A stretch of 64,000 nucleotides of DNA from Hepsetus odoe (GCA_017165825.1 CM029387.1:2230236-2294235), one strand, 5' to 3'. Shown: positions 12,601 through 24,641, counted from the first letter of the stretch. The notes: a model not told the origin generated them from the sequence alone. A program made the numbers and translations.

Positions 12601-15600
12601 TACAGCACAAGTGTTTAGTATACAGAATATATGTTGACAGTGTGACATGATTCAGATTGTCGCACATAGCAGATGAGATTTAACTGATTTCTGCTTATCA
12701 ACTATTTGGGGTGGATCTGATTTTAGAGTCATTTTACAGCCTTGAAGCATTTTTGTCTTCTCATCTCTCTGGTCATGAGGAGGTCAGTTCCTGATCAAAC
12801 AGATCAGGCATTTCAACATTTCTAACGTTAAAATCTGCATGTGTGTCATCATGACACTTTGGAAAAAAAAAAAGATGTGTGAATTTCACCACACTCACTA
12901 TCAACACATGAAATGTAGCAACGGGGCAGTCTGCAGAGAAAGGTTTCTGAGAATGAGCAAACAAAAGTAAACATGCCGTAATCAGGCACTTTAAACATGG
13001 TAAAAAGGTAACATTTACAAAAAAGAATCATCTCAGCAACATTGCCACCAGAAGATGCTTGGACTGATGAAAGTCAAATGTCTCCATCTACTGGACCTTC
13101 ACCTACAGTGTGCTGAAGAACCATAAGATGAACCTCTTTCCCCCAAAGAATATTGAAGCAAGGCCTTAAGATGAGAAAGCTAATTGAATTTATATAGAAT
13201 TAATTACACCCTTTTATTGCACCACTTTATAAACACTTTCTGTAAGTTACATGTTTTTTTTCCTTTCTTCTCCACATTTTAACCACAATATCTGTATTTT
13301 CTGTTCCTTACATTTTCAGATCAGACTCCTTTAGTTAGAATTCAGCGATGGCCTGATGGTTAGGGAGTTGGCCCCAGGATCAGAAGGTCATGGGTTCAAA
13401 TCCCAGACCAGTAGTTTGCCCTGAGGTACCCTTGAGCAAGGAACCGTCCCCCTCACTGCTCCCTGAGCGCTTTCAATAGCTGCCACCTGCTGCACATGTG
13501 TGTATGGGTGCTTCTATCATTTCACAGCCATTTCAGAGCCTGTACTTTTTCCTCTTGTAGTGAAAATAATTCAGCACTTTTACTTTTACCAAACGTTTTT
13601 TGTGATAAAATAGTTTTTCATTGTGAATTTCGTCACATCGGCCATGCACACTGTGCAACAGGGGGCAACCATATCCAGCGCCCGGAAGTAGTGATGGAGA
13701 TGTTACCTTGCTCAAAAGGAAACCTCAGGGTAATCTACTGGACCAGGACTCGAACCCACAACCTTCTGACAATGGTGTCCCTATCGCTAGCCCACCGCTC
13801 CTGCTTAAGTAAAGTATGTGTGCACTGTTGCCACTCTGGTAGAGATGAATGAGAGTCATTATATGATTTGTATCTTGGTGTCTGACCTGAATGTACAGCT
13901 GCAGGAGAGAGTGGCGGCTCTGAGTGAGCTGAGCCTGAGCCTGAACCTCTCGGACCCTCAGGCACATCAGCTCCCCCTGTAGGTCGGCCACACTCTGGTC
14001 CTTCTGCTGAGAAAGTAAAACTGTGTTAACAGTGCTGGACCCGATTCAATGGTTTGACACAGTAACACAAAACTAATAATGATCAACACGCAAGAAGCTG
14101 ACATTCGATAAAAACAACAACAACAACAACAACAAAACAACGAAGCAGTTGTTGAGATTTTTCTCAATCATTTACATTTCATTAAACCAGTGTTTTTAAT
14201 GAAGAAGAACAGATGAAAACACACACCTGCAACTTCTCGTCCAGATCTTTGATATGTTTTCTAACCTCTCGCAGGCCCGTCAGAGCTTCAGCCTCCTTCA
14301 GCTTTCCACTGAGCAGCTGCTCATGTAGACACATCATACTGCTCTCATCAGGAACTGTGCTGCTCTAAACACACACACACACACATACGTTTTGGTCCAT
14401 GTCAGAATGTGGGATTACTCATATCTCCCATGTGTACTATATATGTAAATATATATCAAATCTCCTCTAGTTTACCCATTTAATCTGCAGGATTGTTCCA
14501 TTAAAATATATACACACAAACACACACTGAGGAAGAACTATTTACTACTTTCTCCATCAGCAGCATCTTTATCTCCATCTGCTTTAAAACTCTCTGACGC
14601 TCCGCCTCTCTCAGCCTTATCTGCACACACTCCTGGCCCAGCTTCCACACCCCATCCTCACAATACCTCTATCAGAAAGGGACAGAGACAGGGACAAAGA
14701 TAGAGAGAGGGCCAAAAATTTCTATAAGTTAATAACATTACAATACAATAAATAGGCTGGTTTTGTTACCATGCCTTCAAGGCTGATATGTGTAAACAAT
14801 CTCTATTCTGATTGGCCGCCCCTCAGTTTAACCTTGATCAAGCTTGATTAAAAGCAGTGTGACATCACAACCATGGTTCATTTACTACTTTAATGGGCCA
14901 GACTGAAGTAGCAGAAACTGGAGAGCATGCTGTGTCGTTTTGGAGGCAAAACTGACCAGGTGAAGAACAGGACTCACTTTCTCCAGAGTGTCAATCCTCT
15001 GCCGCAGGAGTTTGTTTTCTGAGTGTAACTTCTGGAGGTGAAGAACAGCCAGCGGTGCGTAAATATCATACTGCTCTCAACACGGAAAGCGACTACACGA
15101 CGACAGAAAGCAAAGCTCACCTTTATTTCTTCCTGCTCCTCCATCTCCTTCATTTTTATAGCGGTGTACTCCTTTCCAAGCCTAAAACAACATTGACAGG
15201 TCAAACATATGGACATATTTTTAATACACTGTGTGCACAGTTATTAGGCGAGTGAGTGTTTTGAGGATCAATTATCATTATCAATTATTAGGACAGTATC
15301 AGTGCAGAATTATTACGCAACTAAATGAAAAATGAAAAATCTATTAAAGTGAGAATAATAAATAAACAACAACAAAAAGTCAATCAGTTGATCGACAGAT
15401 TTATTTTTTTTGTCCAACAGAACCGCAGCCTCCCAGACTCTGTTCAGCGAGGTGGACGGTTCTCCTTCCCCATAAATCTCCCGTTTAAGAAGGTCCACAA
15501 GTTCTCAACAGGGTTTAAGTTCAGGGTAGGAAGAGTGTCAATATTCTTTCATTTTTAAGGCCTTTTCTGGCCACACAGAGCAGAATCTCCATGCATGTGA

Positions 15601-17399
15601 TGGAGAATCATCCTGCAGAAAAATCATGGTCTTCTTGAAAGATCAGACTTTTTCCTGAACCACTGCTTAAAGAAAGTGTCTCTAAAAACTGGCAGTAGGT
15701 TTAGGAGTTGATTTTGAGTCCATCTTCAACCCAAAAAGGTCCAGCTCAGCTATAATAACACCAGCCCATACCAGTACCCCACTTCCACCTTGCTGGCATC
15801 TGAAAGGAAGTGTTCCGTTACTTATGCAGACATGGGCCCATCCATCTGGTCCATCAAGAGTCTCTCTCATCTCATCTCATCTCATCTCCATCAAACCTTT
15901 AAAAATCTATCTGGAGATGTTTCTTGGTGCAGTGTTGATGTTTCGGCTGATGTGTCTTCTTTAGTGGTGGTCGGGTTTCAGTCTTCCTTACCTTGTCCAC
16001 ACCTTGTCCTCTAACACTGAACACCTTGTTCTTCTGGACACTCCAGGTAGGTTCAGTTCTGGAATATGAGCACTGGAGGATCATGGGTTCCTGGTAGCTT
16101 CATGTTTGATTCTTCTCAAATCTTTGGCAGTTCCTTTGCGTCTTGTTTCTCGTCATGTTTCTTGCGACCCTGTTGACTGTTTACAACAAACCGTTTGATG
16201 GCTCTGTGATCACGACCTGGAATTTCAAGAATTCATTTCAAGAATTCTGTATCCCTCTGAAAGACATTTTACAGTTTTGGATTTTTCAGAGTCAGTTCTC
16301 TCTCTTTTTTGGCCCACGTTGCCTGAGGAGGAAAAGAAGCTCCTAATAATTCTGCACACCTTGATCCAGGGTGCTGATCTTCTTAGACCACACCCCCTCA
16401 TTATACAATTATACACATCACCTGATCTGATTAAATCCAATTAACATTCAAGTTTTTACAACCTGGAGTTGGAATATCTGCATAAAAATGATGATCTGGT
16501 GGTCAAAATTATTAATAATTGTGCACACAGTGTATAAAGCCAATGACATATTTAACCCTACATATCCAAAAGTTTGTAGACATCTGCTCATCTCCTCAAC
16601 TCAAGGTTATAAATATTCTTTATTTCCTAGAGCCTCTACTTTTCAAACAAGGTCACTAGATGTAAGTGATACTAAGTGATCAAAAGTGTCTGGAAAAACT
16701 GTCTGGATACTTTTGGACAGGTAGAGTATAACAGCAAACAAGCCATTTAATTAAAGGGTCAACAGTTTTATATGTTTTGCCTGTAAAAGCAGGAAGCAGT
16801 GCGCTAATGAATAATAAACACACACTCACTTCTTCATTCGTTTGGAGTCGTACTTTATTTGATAAGCAGTCGTTATCATCCGGTCTTGGTCTTTGTCCAT
16901 CTGCTGGGGGGCAACATTCTCCAGAAACTGAAACAACACACGATTATATATGGAAAGAGCTTTTTCTTTAAACAATTACATTCTTATGGTGTTCAGGTCT
17001 ATAGAACCTGTATTTTAGTGTTTGCTAAAACAAAGAAATGTATAGAATATTTAATGTATAGCACTTTTTTTTCCTGTGCACTTTTTTAGATTTATGCTGG
17101 ATTAAAGCCCATATTAAACTTTAAATGTAAAATGTAATTATGCCTTTAAAGTCTAAATTCGTGCTTTTATGTTTAGTTTGAAGATCCAATAAAGGACGAC
17201 AAGGGAATTTATATGTGCGCATGTAAAAAGCCTGTTTTATGGCTCTGGCCTTAAAAGGTTAATCCTCCTAATGCAGCATGGTCAGCAGAACGGTTTTACC
17301 TGAGCCATTTCCTCCATATCCAGCTTCATGAGTTCAGCCTGGGTGAGCTGGAGGATGGCCACTCCCACACGGAACACAATCTCCAACCCCTGACCCCAA

Positions 17400-17449
<50 letters not shown>

Positions 17450-20400
17450 CCTGAGACAATTAAATTTAGTTGCAAATTTCGTTTGCAATTCCCTTTTCAC
17501 ACAATTCTCCAAACTCAGTTCTCCATTTAAAGCCCACAACATCCCAAACCACTTTTAACTTGATACTGATAAGTTTCAAAACCCATTAACTCCACCTAAC
17601 ACCATCAGGTCCATGTATGTAAAACTCACTGACAAATCAGCTCCACATGATATGCTTTTTGTGACGTCACAAAAAGGCCAAATCGTTTTACACGTGTACA
17701 CGTTTCTGGCTCATATCAGTTTAGCTCTATGAAGTTATAAAATATTTTATTTAGAATTACACAACGCAGGGTAACCAGTCACAGCAGTGATCATTTCCAT
17801 ATCTCAATCTTAAAGGTAGCAATCTCTGATCAGTAGGTTAAGATGAGGTGCCCTTGAGCAAGGTACTGTCCCCATCACTGTTCCTCTGGGGCTTCTGCTC
17901 CTGCTACACAGTGTGTGGGTGAAAAGCATACGCTGCATTTTGTTGTGTCTCACTGTGTGCCGTGTTTCGCAACGATGAAAACAGTCACTTTCACTTCACC
18001 TTCAGTTCACTTTAAAACAAAAGAAAACTGATAAATTTTAGGATTAAATTTAGGACTGCTTTTAGGTAAATAAGACCTCTAATATTATAGATTAATGTAA
18101 CAATAATACAGTTTTGGCCTTTACATGAATCCAATAGAATGTTCTTTTTTGACATAGAAAAGTCAAGTACATTATTATTTGAACCTTATTTAAGGGCTTA
18201 AATAAAGTTTTTCGCTAGCAAAACACAGTTATAATTCATTTTTACATGGCAATTTTACAACCTCTTTATCTCATGGACTAAAACAGGCTGTTAAGATTGG
18301 TTTATGTAAATGAGATCTGCTCTGATTGGCTTCCCTGTGCCTCATTCATTAATCACTCTGGACTGAATGGCTCTTCATGACTTTGGCATGAACGAGTGAT
18401 AAATAAATGCTGCAGAGTGAATAGGTGGATATAAAAAATGCTGGATTTAATGAACACTGGATTAAAAATGGGCAGGCTAGTTTTTCATATGTAAACTGTG
18501 ATGAGTGAAGAGAGAAGAGGACAGAATTCACATCAAAACATACTTATAAAGGAGAAAAATTCAGACCATTGGAACAGTTATCCTTCTGAAGAGCATCTGA
18601 AATGTATGATGTTTGAACAGTGTGTGTTTAACACATTACTCGCAGTAGACAGATATTAAAGGTTCCTTCATTTTGATGACCAGATGACCTGAAAAATATG
18701 GTCTAATCCAATGTTACCATAACCTTACCTCACACATGAATATGTCAAAGACCCTGCTGGCTACAGTTATTGGCAGACAAGAGAGGAAGACTGTCAAGAA
18801 CCAGGAGGAAGAGAAGGCGGAGGTGTGGAAGGCGTGAGTTTGGAAGTGGGAATAAAGCTCAGGAAGCTGCTCCTAAGTAAAGAAAAAAAAAAGTAAAGAA
18901 ATTTATTACGGGGACACTCCATCTGTTAGTGGTCCTTCTCAGAGGTCAAAATTATATTTCAACATAATACATGGTAAAGGGGATTCAAGTAACTAGATAT
19001 ATACAGAGAGATTAAGGAAAATTAGAAATACATGGAGATTAGAAATAGAAAGAGATTAGAGAGAGGAAGATTAGAGACATTACAAATAGAGAAATAGATG
19101 GAGATTAGACACTGACATTAGAGAGAGAATAGAGAGAGATTAGAAATAGAAAGAGATCAGAGAGACAGATTAGAAATAGGGATTAAAGAGAGATTAGAGA
19201 GAAATTAGAAATAGATAGAGATTAGAAATAGAAATTAGAGATTGGAGATAAAGAGAGATTACAAATAAAATGATCAAAGAGAGAGATTTGAAATAGAATT
19301 AAAGAGAGATTAGAAATAGAATGACATCAGAGAGAGGTTAGAAATAGAAATTTGAGGAAGATTAGAGACAGCGAGAGATTTGAGAGAAATATAAGAAAGA
19401 GAGAGAGATTAGAAATAGAGATTAGAGAGGGATGTTGAAAAGAGAGATCAGAGAGAGAGAAATGAAGAGAGATTAACGAATAGTATGTGGATTTTATAAA
19501 GTGGTCTGAGTGTAGGATGAGGTAAAATTGGAAGAGATTCAGACCTGGATTAACCCGTCTAGCTGAAACATACAGCAATCCAGTTCAAGCATGTGAGGCC
19601 TGTAAAGCTCTCGCATCTTGAAGTCTCTCATCAGCCTCAGAAACACTCCAAAAGCCTCCTCCTCTGGCATCTGCAGTAAAACATCTACATGAATCACAGT
19701 TGAATATCTTAAAGGATGAGTTTATTTGACCCAGATTAGGCCTAAAACTAGATTTAAAAGATCTGTCATTGACACTAAAACTGAGTTTAAGACTAATCCA
19801 TGTTCAGGAGATGAGAAGTGTCTGCTAGTCCACATCTGAAATTCAAACACAATTACTATTTCTTTAGTTAAAGTTAAGACATTTCAAATGATATCAGTTA
19901 ATGCAATAAAATCCCATTATCTGAAGATTTCTTCATGAATCATTAACGATTCCTTCTCAGAAACACGTCCTTACCTGTCTGAGTAACAGAGCAGCTATAA
20001 ACGCACTTCCCTGGTTGTAGCCGACTTCTTGGTCTAGAGCTGAATATGCCTGTTAGAAAAATTAAACATAAAACTCAGTGTCCTTTCAATCATTAGCCTT
20101 TTTATTATCATCATTGAATGTTTAAACACTTAAAAGGACGTGTCCAGAGCAGAGACAAGGAGTATATTGGGAGGAGGATGTTGAAGATGGAGCTGCCAGG
20201 AAAGAGGAGAAGAGGAAGGACCAAAGAGGAGGTTTATGGACGTGGTGAGAGAAGACATGCAGGTGGACAGTTTGAAGGAGGAAGATGCAGAGGACAGGAA
20301 GAAATGGAAACGGATGATCCGCTGTGGCGACCCCTAAACGGGAGCAGCCAAAAGAAGTAGTTTAAATGTTTAAATGAGAAATCAGTACTCATCAATGATA

Positions 20401-22358
20401 TTTTTCAATAATTCAGATCGAAAATTATCCCAGAATATATTCAAACACAATGTTTTTCACAGGCTATTGTTACCCTACATTTAGTTTAAACATCTATTTA
20501 AGTGGCAACACTTTAAACTCTTTCATTTCAGCGCACTAGTCTAGTGGTTGGACCCCAGGATCAGAAAGTCATGGGTTCAAATCCCAGACCAGTAGGTTGC
20601 CCTGAGGTTCCCTTGAGTAAGGTACCGTCCCCATCACAGCTCCCCTTGCGCTGGAGATAGCTATCCCCTGCTGCACATGTGTGGGTTAAAAGCAGAGGAT
20701 GGATTGCGTTGTGGTTCACTGTGTACTGTGTTTCCCAAGGACAAAATAGTCACTTTCAAAAAGAGAGAAGAAATAATGGTTTATCATATGGACCCTTAAA
20801 CCACAGAAGTCTCATAGCTTGAGTATCTTTGCACGTTGACAACATTAAATTAATCACCAAATATTCCCACAATTAGATCCCATATCGAGCAAAATGACCT
20901 TCAGCACGTTGCAGAGCGGCTGCTGGATGCTGCTGTGCAGATCCTGGAAGAGCGGATGCTGAGGAACAATCCTGTTCAGGTCTTTTTGGATCAGTTTCTC
21001 ACACGGACAGGCCGTCTGCAGAAGTTTGGAGTACTGCTCTTGTACAGAGGCACTGTGCGCGTTACACAGCATCTTCCACACTGTGGGTCGGAAATGAGGA
21101 TGGATTCCCTTTCTGATCAGCTCCTGAATAACCAGCAAGAAGCAGATTTATGGAGTGAGAGAACTCGTCAACTCATAAAGTGTGTATTATTTGAAATATG
21201 TTATGACTGCAATAAAAAGCAATGAGCTCACTCAATGTTTTGCTGTAATTTCGTAGAAGAATTGGTGAAAATCTAACTTTATGCAATTTCCTTGGACACC
21301 AGGTGTAAACGAGACATGATCAGAGGCCAAAGTTTGCTTCTTTAATGAAGAGCTTCAAACATTAGATCAAACACCAGACGTCTTTTCATACATACATTCA
21401 TTCTCCAAACGTCTCTCTACATCCAGTTCTTCAAGAAGGTTCTGCAGATATGTGAGTGTGGTTTAGGACACAGTATGACGGTCTGTGAAGCTGTTTTAGT
21501 CATCAGGGTCTATTCACACAATCCACATGAGCCCGGTTCTAGAATCAGTTATAAATGCAGAGGAATCTGTTCCCAGATTAGCCCTGTCTGAATTGTATAT
21601 AGCTGACATTAAGTCCTTTTGTGTCCTACGCCACACCACAAAGTCTACTTCACCTTAAAGAAGAGCAGGATGAGGTCTTCGTTGTGTAGCTCCAGCAGTT
21701 TTGCACTCCAAACATGATCTTACCTGATCATATTTTGGTTTTTTTTTCCTTTAACTACAGGTGAACAATCACCAGAAGGTCTCAAGCTGCTTGTCCATCA
21801 AATATTCCCTTTACCTTGAGCTGTTTTACTTTCCTCTTCCTCCAGTCATACCAGTTCTCAACCACACAACTCCAAGTGCTGAAGTCTCCCTCAAAACAGA
21901 AGATTTTTGGAGAACTGGGACTTCGCAAGACACCATTTACAGAGTATAAAGATTTACTGTCAGTTTCCAACAACCTGCAATGAAATAAATCAATCATCTC
22001 TGATGAAAGCCTGGTGTTTCCCACACAGATAGGGTGGTGAAAATGTGAAATAATAAGGAAGGAACAGGTTTGCAGGTTTTTCTGTTAAAAAATGATATAA
22101 GCAAACAATGTGATTTTAATTACATTTTTGATTTTGATGCATATCTTTTTTCAACTGGTCATTTAAACACCTAGTAAGCCATAATTTCCCATATTGAAGT
22201 GTAATATGAACCCACATACTGAACCTTAAATCTGTGGAAGTGAAAACCAGCTCAAATGACCTGTTTTGCTCCTCCAGCTTGGCCAATAATTTCTCTTCAT
22301 CTGGGCTGAGCTGAGACGAGTGAGGGGAGGAAAGAGTTGGGTCGGACAGAGAATCCAT
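3631..22358 (-). CDS. evi5: Evi5 (TBC-domain Rab GTPase-activating protein), 3' end unresolved
   Basis: Coding exons in transcript order: 22358-22261, 21974-21815, 21123-20899, 20049-19975, 19670-19545, 18872-18729, 17389-17300, 16927-16830, 15181-15121, 15031-14978, 14668-14549, 14364-14227, 14006-13887, 8285-8148, 3699-3631. Phases agree throughout and give about 572 residues. The start MDSLSDPTLSS leads into the family motif LLAKLEEQNR-LLETDSKSL. The TBC domain runs from about residue 87 (ELIRKGI) to 320. The arginine-finger motif IQKDLNR (R137) and glutamine-finger motif VGYNQGS (Q174) are both intact, so it should be catalytically competent. After the TBC domain comes KLGKEYTAIKMKEMEEQEEIK-like sequence and a long coiled coil. 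Family knowledge: EVI5 acts on Rab11-type GTPases at endosomes and centrosomes and in cytokinesis. Human EVI5 is about 810 aa, so C-terminal sequence is missing. A weak terminal-exon candidate (208-158, ending in TGA) exists, but I could not confirm it. Two exons (1 and 3) use the unusual donor GTCATT. The evi5a/evi5b/evi5l distinction was not settled, although the synteny favours evi5. Confidence 0.9.
4797..5050 (-). mobile_element. tRNA-headed SINE, type A
   Basis: A full-length minus copy. It has the head CTAGGCCACCGCTGC (inverse of the A-box side), the B-box inverse GGATTCGAACCC, a body with CAAGGATACCTCAGGGCAAC and a tail rich in GAAAGTGAA. Confidence 0.8.
5138..6417 (-). mobile_element. 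Decayed Tc1-like transposon
   Basis: Minus-strand fragments read in several frames as a Tc1 transposase: RARRALIREAAQRPKGTLKE, then VWRKVLWSDE-type sequence, FQQDNDPKLTAKATLQWFKG and PSQSPDLNQIENLW (parts of the DDE catalytic core), ending KLIETYPK. One terminal repeat is visible at 6393-6417 (reverse complement CAGTGCCTTGCAAAAGTATT). The other end is missing. Frameshifts and stops make it inactive. It lies in an evi5 intron. Confidence 0.85.
6975..7060 (+). mobile_element. SINE head fragment
   Basis: TGTGGCCTACTCGCTAGAGT followed by GATTTGATCCCCAGGA resembles a decayed tRNA-like A and B box. It runs into AT-rich DNA (7060-7230). Confidence 0.35.
8535..9044. mobile_element. Non-autonomous Tc1/mariner-like element inside the minisatellite
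   Basis: This 510-bp element is flanked by TA on both sides (8533-8534 and 9045-9046). It has degenerate inverted ends: CATGTCCAAAGGTTTTGAGA on the left and TTCTCAAAATGTTTGCTCAC on the right. Minisatellite half-units lie on both sides, so it inserted into the array. A short decayed coding stretch is on the minus strand. Confidence 0.65.
9097..9273 (+). mobile_element. tRNA-headed SINE (type B) within the minisatellite edge
   Basis: The tRNA-like head contains TGGTCTAGTGGTAGGG and the B box GGTTCGAATCC. The body has CTGAGCAAGACCCTTAACCC, and the tail is GATAAGAGCGTCTGCTAAGT with a repeated AAATGT end. Minisatellite monomers on both sides show that it landed in an existing array. Confidence 0.85.
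9276..12640. repeat. Minisatellite array of 60-bp units
   Basis: The array lies inside evi5 intron 13886-8286. Each 60-bp unit is a dimer of related halves of 29 and 31 bp. Both halves begin CTGGTATA(G/A)TGTGCAGTGTA and differ at a few positions and in their ends (CAGTATATG or GAGTATATACA). Lines 9661-12240 hold 43 consecutive units that are base-for-base identical. The outer units (9276-9660 and 12241-12640) are diverged and irregular in length. Similar half-units at 8440-8532 and 9047-9096 show the array once began further left. Because 60 is divisible by three and the unit lacks stops in several frames, it creates spurious ORFs of 900-1150 codons on both strands. It is not coding. Confidence 0.97.
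13342..13803. mobile_element. Two type-A SINEs facing each other
   Basis: 13342-13510 is a plus copy (GATGGTTAGGGAGTTGGCCC, GGGTTCAAATCCC). 13635-13803 is a minus copy (GACTCGAACCCACAACCTTC, GCTAGCCCACCGCTCC). They are about 120 bp upstream (genome coordinates) of the evi5 exon at 13887-14006. Confidence 0.75.
15227..16532 (-). mobile_element. Near full-length mariner/Tc1-type element, transposase decayed
   Basis: The 1306-bp element is bounded by TA duplications at 15225-15226 and 16533-16534. The ends are inverted copies: CACTGTGTGCACAGTTATTA on the left and AATAATTGTGCACACAGTG on the right. Minus-strand remnants include GGSGVLVWAGVIIAELDLFG (15682-15870) and MIFLQDDSPSHA (about 15596-15634), matching the mariner catalytic region. 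Many stops are present. It sits in the evi5 intron between the exons at 15121-15181 and 16830-16927. Confidence 0.85.
16560..16722. mobile_element. Short Tc1-type MITE
   Basis: Inverted ends CATATCCAAAAGTTTGTAGA and CTGGATACTTTTGGACAG frame about 160 bp with no coding content, directly beside the mariner copy. Confidence 0.55.
17838..18000 (+). mobile_element. Type-A SINE, head truncated
   Basis: It has the body CCCTTGAGCAAGGTACTGTC and the tail TCACTGTGTGCCGTGTTTCG with ACAGTCACTTTCACTTC, in an evi5 intron. Confidence 0.65.
18990..19480. repeat. Purine-rich minisatellite
   Basis: About 490 bp of irregular copies of GAGAGATTAGAAATAGA on the plus strand. In the evi5 transcript (minus) it is a long pyrimidine-rich tract ending about 110 bp before the acceptor of exon 18872-18729. 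Confidence 0.8.
20118..20358 (+). mobile_element. RTE-like LINE 3' tail (evi5 intron)
   Basis: The tail contains the coding remnant GRRMLKMELPGKRRRGR of a non-LTR reverse-transcriptase C-terminus and ends with GGCGACCCCTAAACGGGAGC. Clade assignment to RTE is by resemblance and not certain. It is antisense to evi5. Confidence 0.65.
20531..20758 (+). mobile_element. Type-A SINE
   Basis: A nearly full copy: TCTAGTGGTTGGACCCCAGG, GGGTTCAAATCCCAGACC, CCCTTGAGTAAGGTACCGTC and the tail AATAGTCACTTTCA. Confidence 0.8.
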
Positions 22359-22896
22359 GGCTTCTGCACAAGATTAAGCAAAGGACACATAGGAGACCAT
22401 ACCTACAGTAAAAGAGAGAATAATACATATTATATACTCCCAGAAGCATGGTTCTGAAACAGGAACCTTTAATGACAGATGTTCCATTTGTACATACAGA
22501 AACGAGTTAACTTCATTTGTACTGGCAGAAGAATGGGACCTTGTAGAGCACATAAGCCCAAAATGTCACTGTACCCCATGCCAATCATGAGGTCAATCAC
22601 TCAAAAGCCCAATGAGCTCCATGATTTTCTGAATGGGTGGGAGCGCTGAAGCTCCATTGCATTGAATTATTAAAGCTCAACTGAACAGCCTTGACAATGC
22701 CTGTAGAGATGAAGCTCCACTGAAGACCTATACAACTGAGAATGACATGAGTTGGCATAATGAAGCTCAACTGAACACCTTAGGAATTTGCTGAAAGGTA
22801 AAATTTCCCATATTGTTAATTTGGATGAGTCGAACTTATAATCAGAAAAACAGTGTGTCGACTTCTACTTCTGGCTTGGGGTTCTGGTTAAGGGTC

Positions 22897-23175
22897 GACT
22901 CAGCAGATCTCATGTCTCCATTTCTCCTGGTCCTCTGCATCGTCCTCCTTTAAATCAGCTGCTGCATGTCTTCTCTCACCACATCCATAAACCTCCTCTT
23001 TGGTCTTCCTCTTTTCCTCTTTCCTGGCAGCTCCATCCTCAACATCCTCCTCCCAATATAATGCCTCTCCTCTGAACATGTCCAGACCTGATGACCCAAA
23101 CCCACTGGTGGTGGTGGAGGTGGGATTCGAACCTGCAACCTCTTGGTCTGTAAACCACCACCTTCTGTGATGCAG
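22897..23175 (-). mobile_element. RTE-like LINE 3' tail next to a type-B SINE head
   Basis: The part at 22897-23097 is the LINE tail (reads YWEEDVEDGAARKEEKRKTK on minus). Sequence at 23098-23175, with GTGGGATTCGAACCTGCAAC, is a minus-strand tRNA-like SINE head. Confidence 0.55.
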
Positions 23176-24469
23176 AGCCCCAAAACTACACACACAATAG
23201 AGCTTCAGTAGGTTGCCTCCCTGGTTCACCGATTAATTGACAGTGCTTGGAGGTGTTGCCTCCTTGTTGCCCAGTTAGGTTGGAGATCCCTTCTTTAAAA
23301 TCTGTATGTGCAGTAAAAGTATGTGCACCCGTTCTATATGAAAACAAGTTGCAGTTCATTTGCAGATCTTGTTTTATACTATATGTGAGTAAATTCTAGC
23401 TTTAAAAAGTGAGAAAAGTAAGACTTACTCAGTATTGTTCTCCCAAATCCTTGGACCAGCTTTTTGCTCCCACACCTTCTGATATGAGTGAAGAAAAGAG
23501 TGTTTGGAAATCACATGCTGTTCATTTTGCATCTCGGTCGGGGCAAAGTTCTTTCGCAAGAATGCCTCGGCCAATGACTTACAGATACAGTGACTGTTTG
23601 GTGAGATGAATAAGCAACTTCCTCTCTCCACTTCTCTTACATGGATGAGTATTTGTCTTAAAGGTAATGTTTATTTTGGACAAATTTCTTCCTGCAAAGG
23701 GAAGGACTAAGCACTAAGCCAGGTTTTCAGGCCTCTGAGGTGAGAAGTCTGGAGAAGAAGTGGAAGTTGTTTTTTTAGGTCATTACAGCTGATAAAGAAG
23801 CTCAGTTGTATTTTCCTGTTACTGGACACTGACTGCAGGGCGGAACCTTTTTCTTATGCAGGGTTGCTTCACTGTTTTAGAAAACTAAAAGAAGTTACAG
23901 CAACACTGGCAATCTGAACATCTGAGCCAGTTTAAATCAAATAGTTCTGCCAAAAACTTGGCAGTTTAATAAAGTCTAAATGTATTCAGTCTTGAGCAAC
24001 CACTTATTTCTTCATATTTTACAGGGAATCATTGGTGCAAAAAAACTGTATGTCTGTCACTGTCTTGTCTTTGTCATATTGAGCAGATTAAATGAAAGAA
24101 ATGGGAACAAATGCTTTAGTGCCTAAAGGTTCTTGAAAAATATGTTCCTCCCGCTCAGCGTTCAGCATCAGCAGCTCGAACATCTGGAAACATCTGCATC
24201 CGTTTCTTCACTGTTGTAGATCACTGTGTGGATTAACCAACACAAAGCAATCAAACTGCTCAGGTACAGAGACTGTATTGAAAATGAAAGACAACAACAC
24301 TGTCCTTCAGGAAGATCTGAAGAACTTACTCAACAGGACATTAAAAATGGAAGAAAGTCTGGATATTTGGAAGCAAAATGTGAGACAATGATCAGTAGAT
24401 TATGACTTTTACACAGCGTTGTGTATAATAAGTAATGGAAGCTTCCAACAGGTGAGTGTGCGTGTGCGC

Positions 24470-24641
24470 ATGCGTGCTCTTGCCCTGTAACGCGGCCTCC
24501 GCTCGCTAGGCGGCGCTGCGCGGCGCTGGTGTTTTTCCGTGCGCGCGCCCCGCTGTACTTCCTTTTTTCAGTGCAGCGGGAGCAGTATCGGAGTCTCAGG
24601 GCTTCACCTCCTGATCAGGAGCGCTAACGGGCGCCGATATG
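24470..24641 (+). promoter_or_regulatory. rpl5: rpl5 CpG-rich promoter and 5'-TOP leader
   Basis: The stretch is rich in CpG (GCGGCCTCCGCTCGC, GGCGCTGCGCGGCG, GCGCGCGCC). The likely cap site is the C at about 24558, beginning the terminal oligopyrimidine tract CTTCCTTTTTTC. That tract is standard for ribosomal-protein mRNAs and implies mTOR-dependent translation. The leader is about 80 nt and reaches the ATG at 24639, after which the first intron starts at once. Confidence 0.75.

Noticed and set aside
8964..12648. Open frames of about 920 to 1150 codons on both strands
   Set aside because: They are translations of the 60-bp minisatellite. They lie wholly within an evi5 intron, occur in several frames at once, and show no synonymous variation.
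21656..21725. Minus-strand stretch reading WSAKLLELHNEDLILLFFK before GTGAAG
   Set aside because: Family alignment joins evi5 exon 2 (ends QLK) directly to exon 3 (starts ELIRKG). No good acceptor is in frame.
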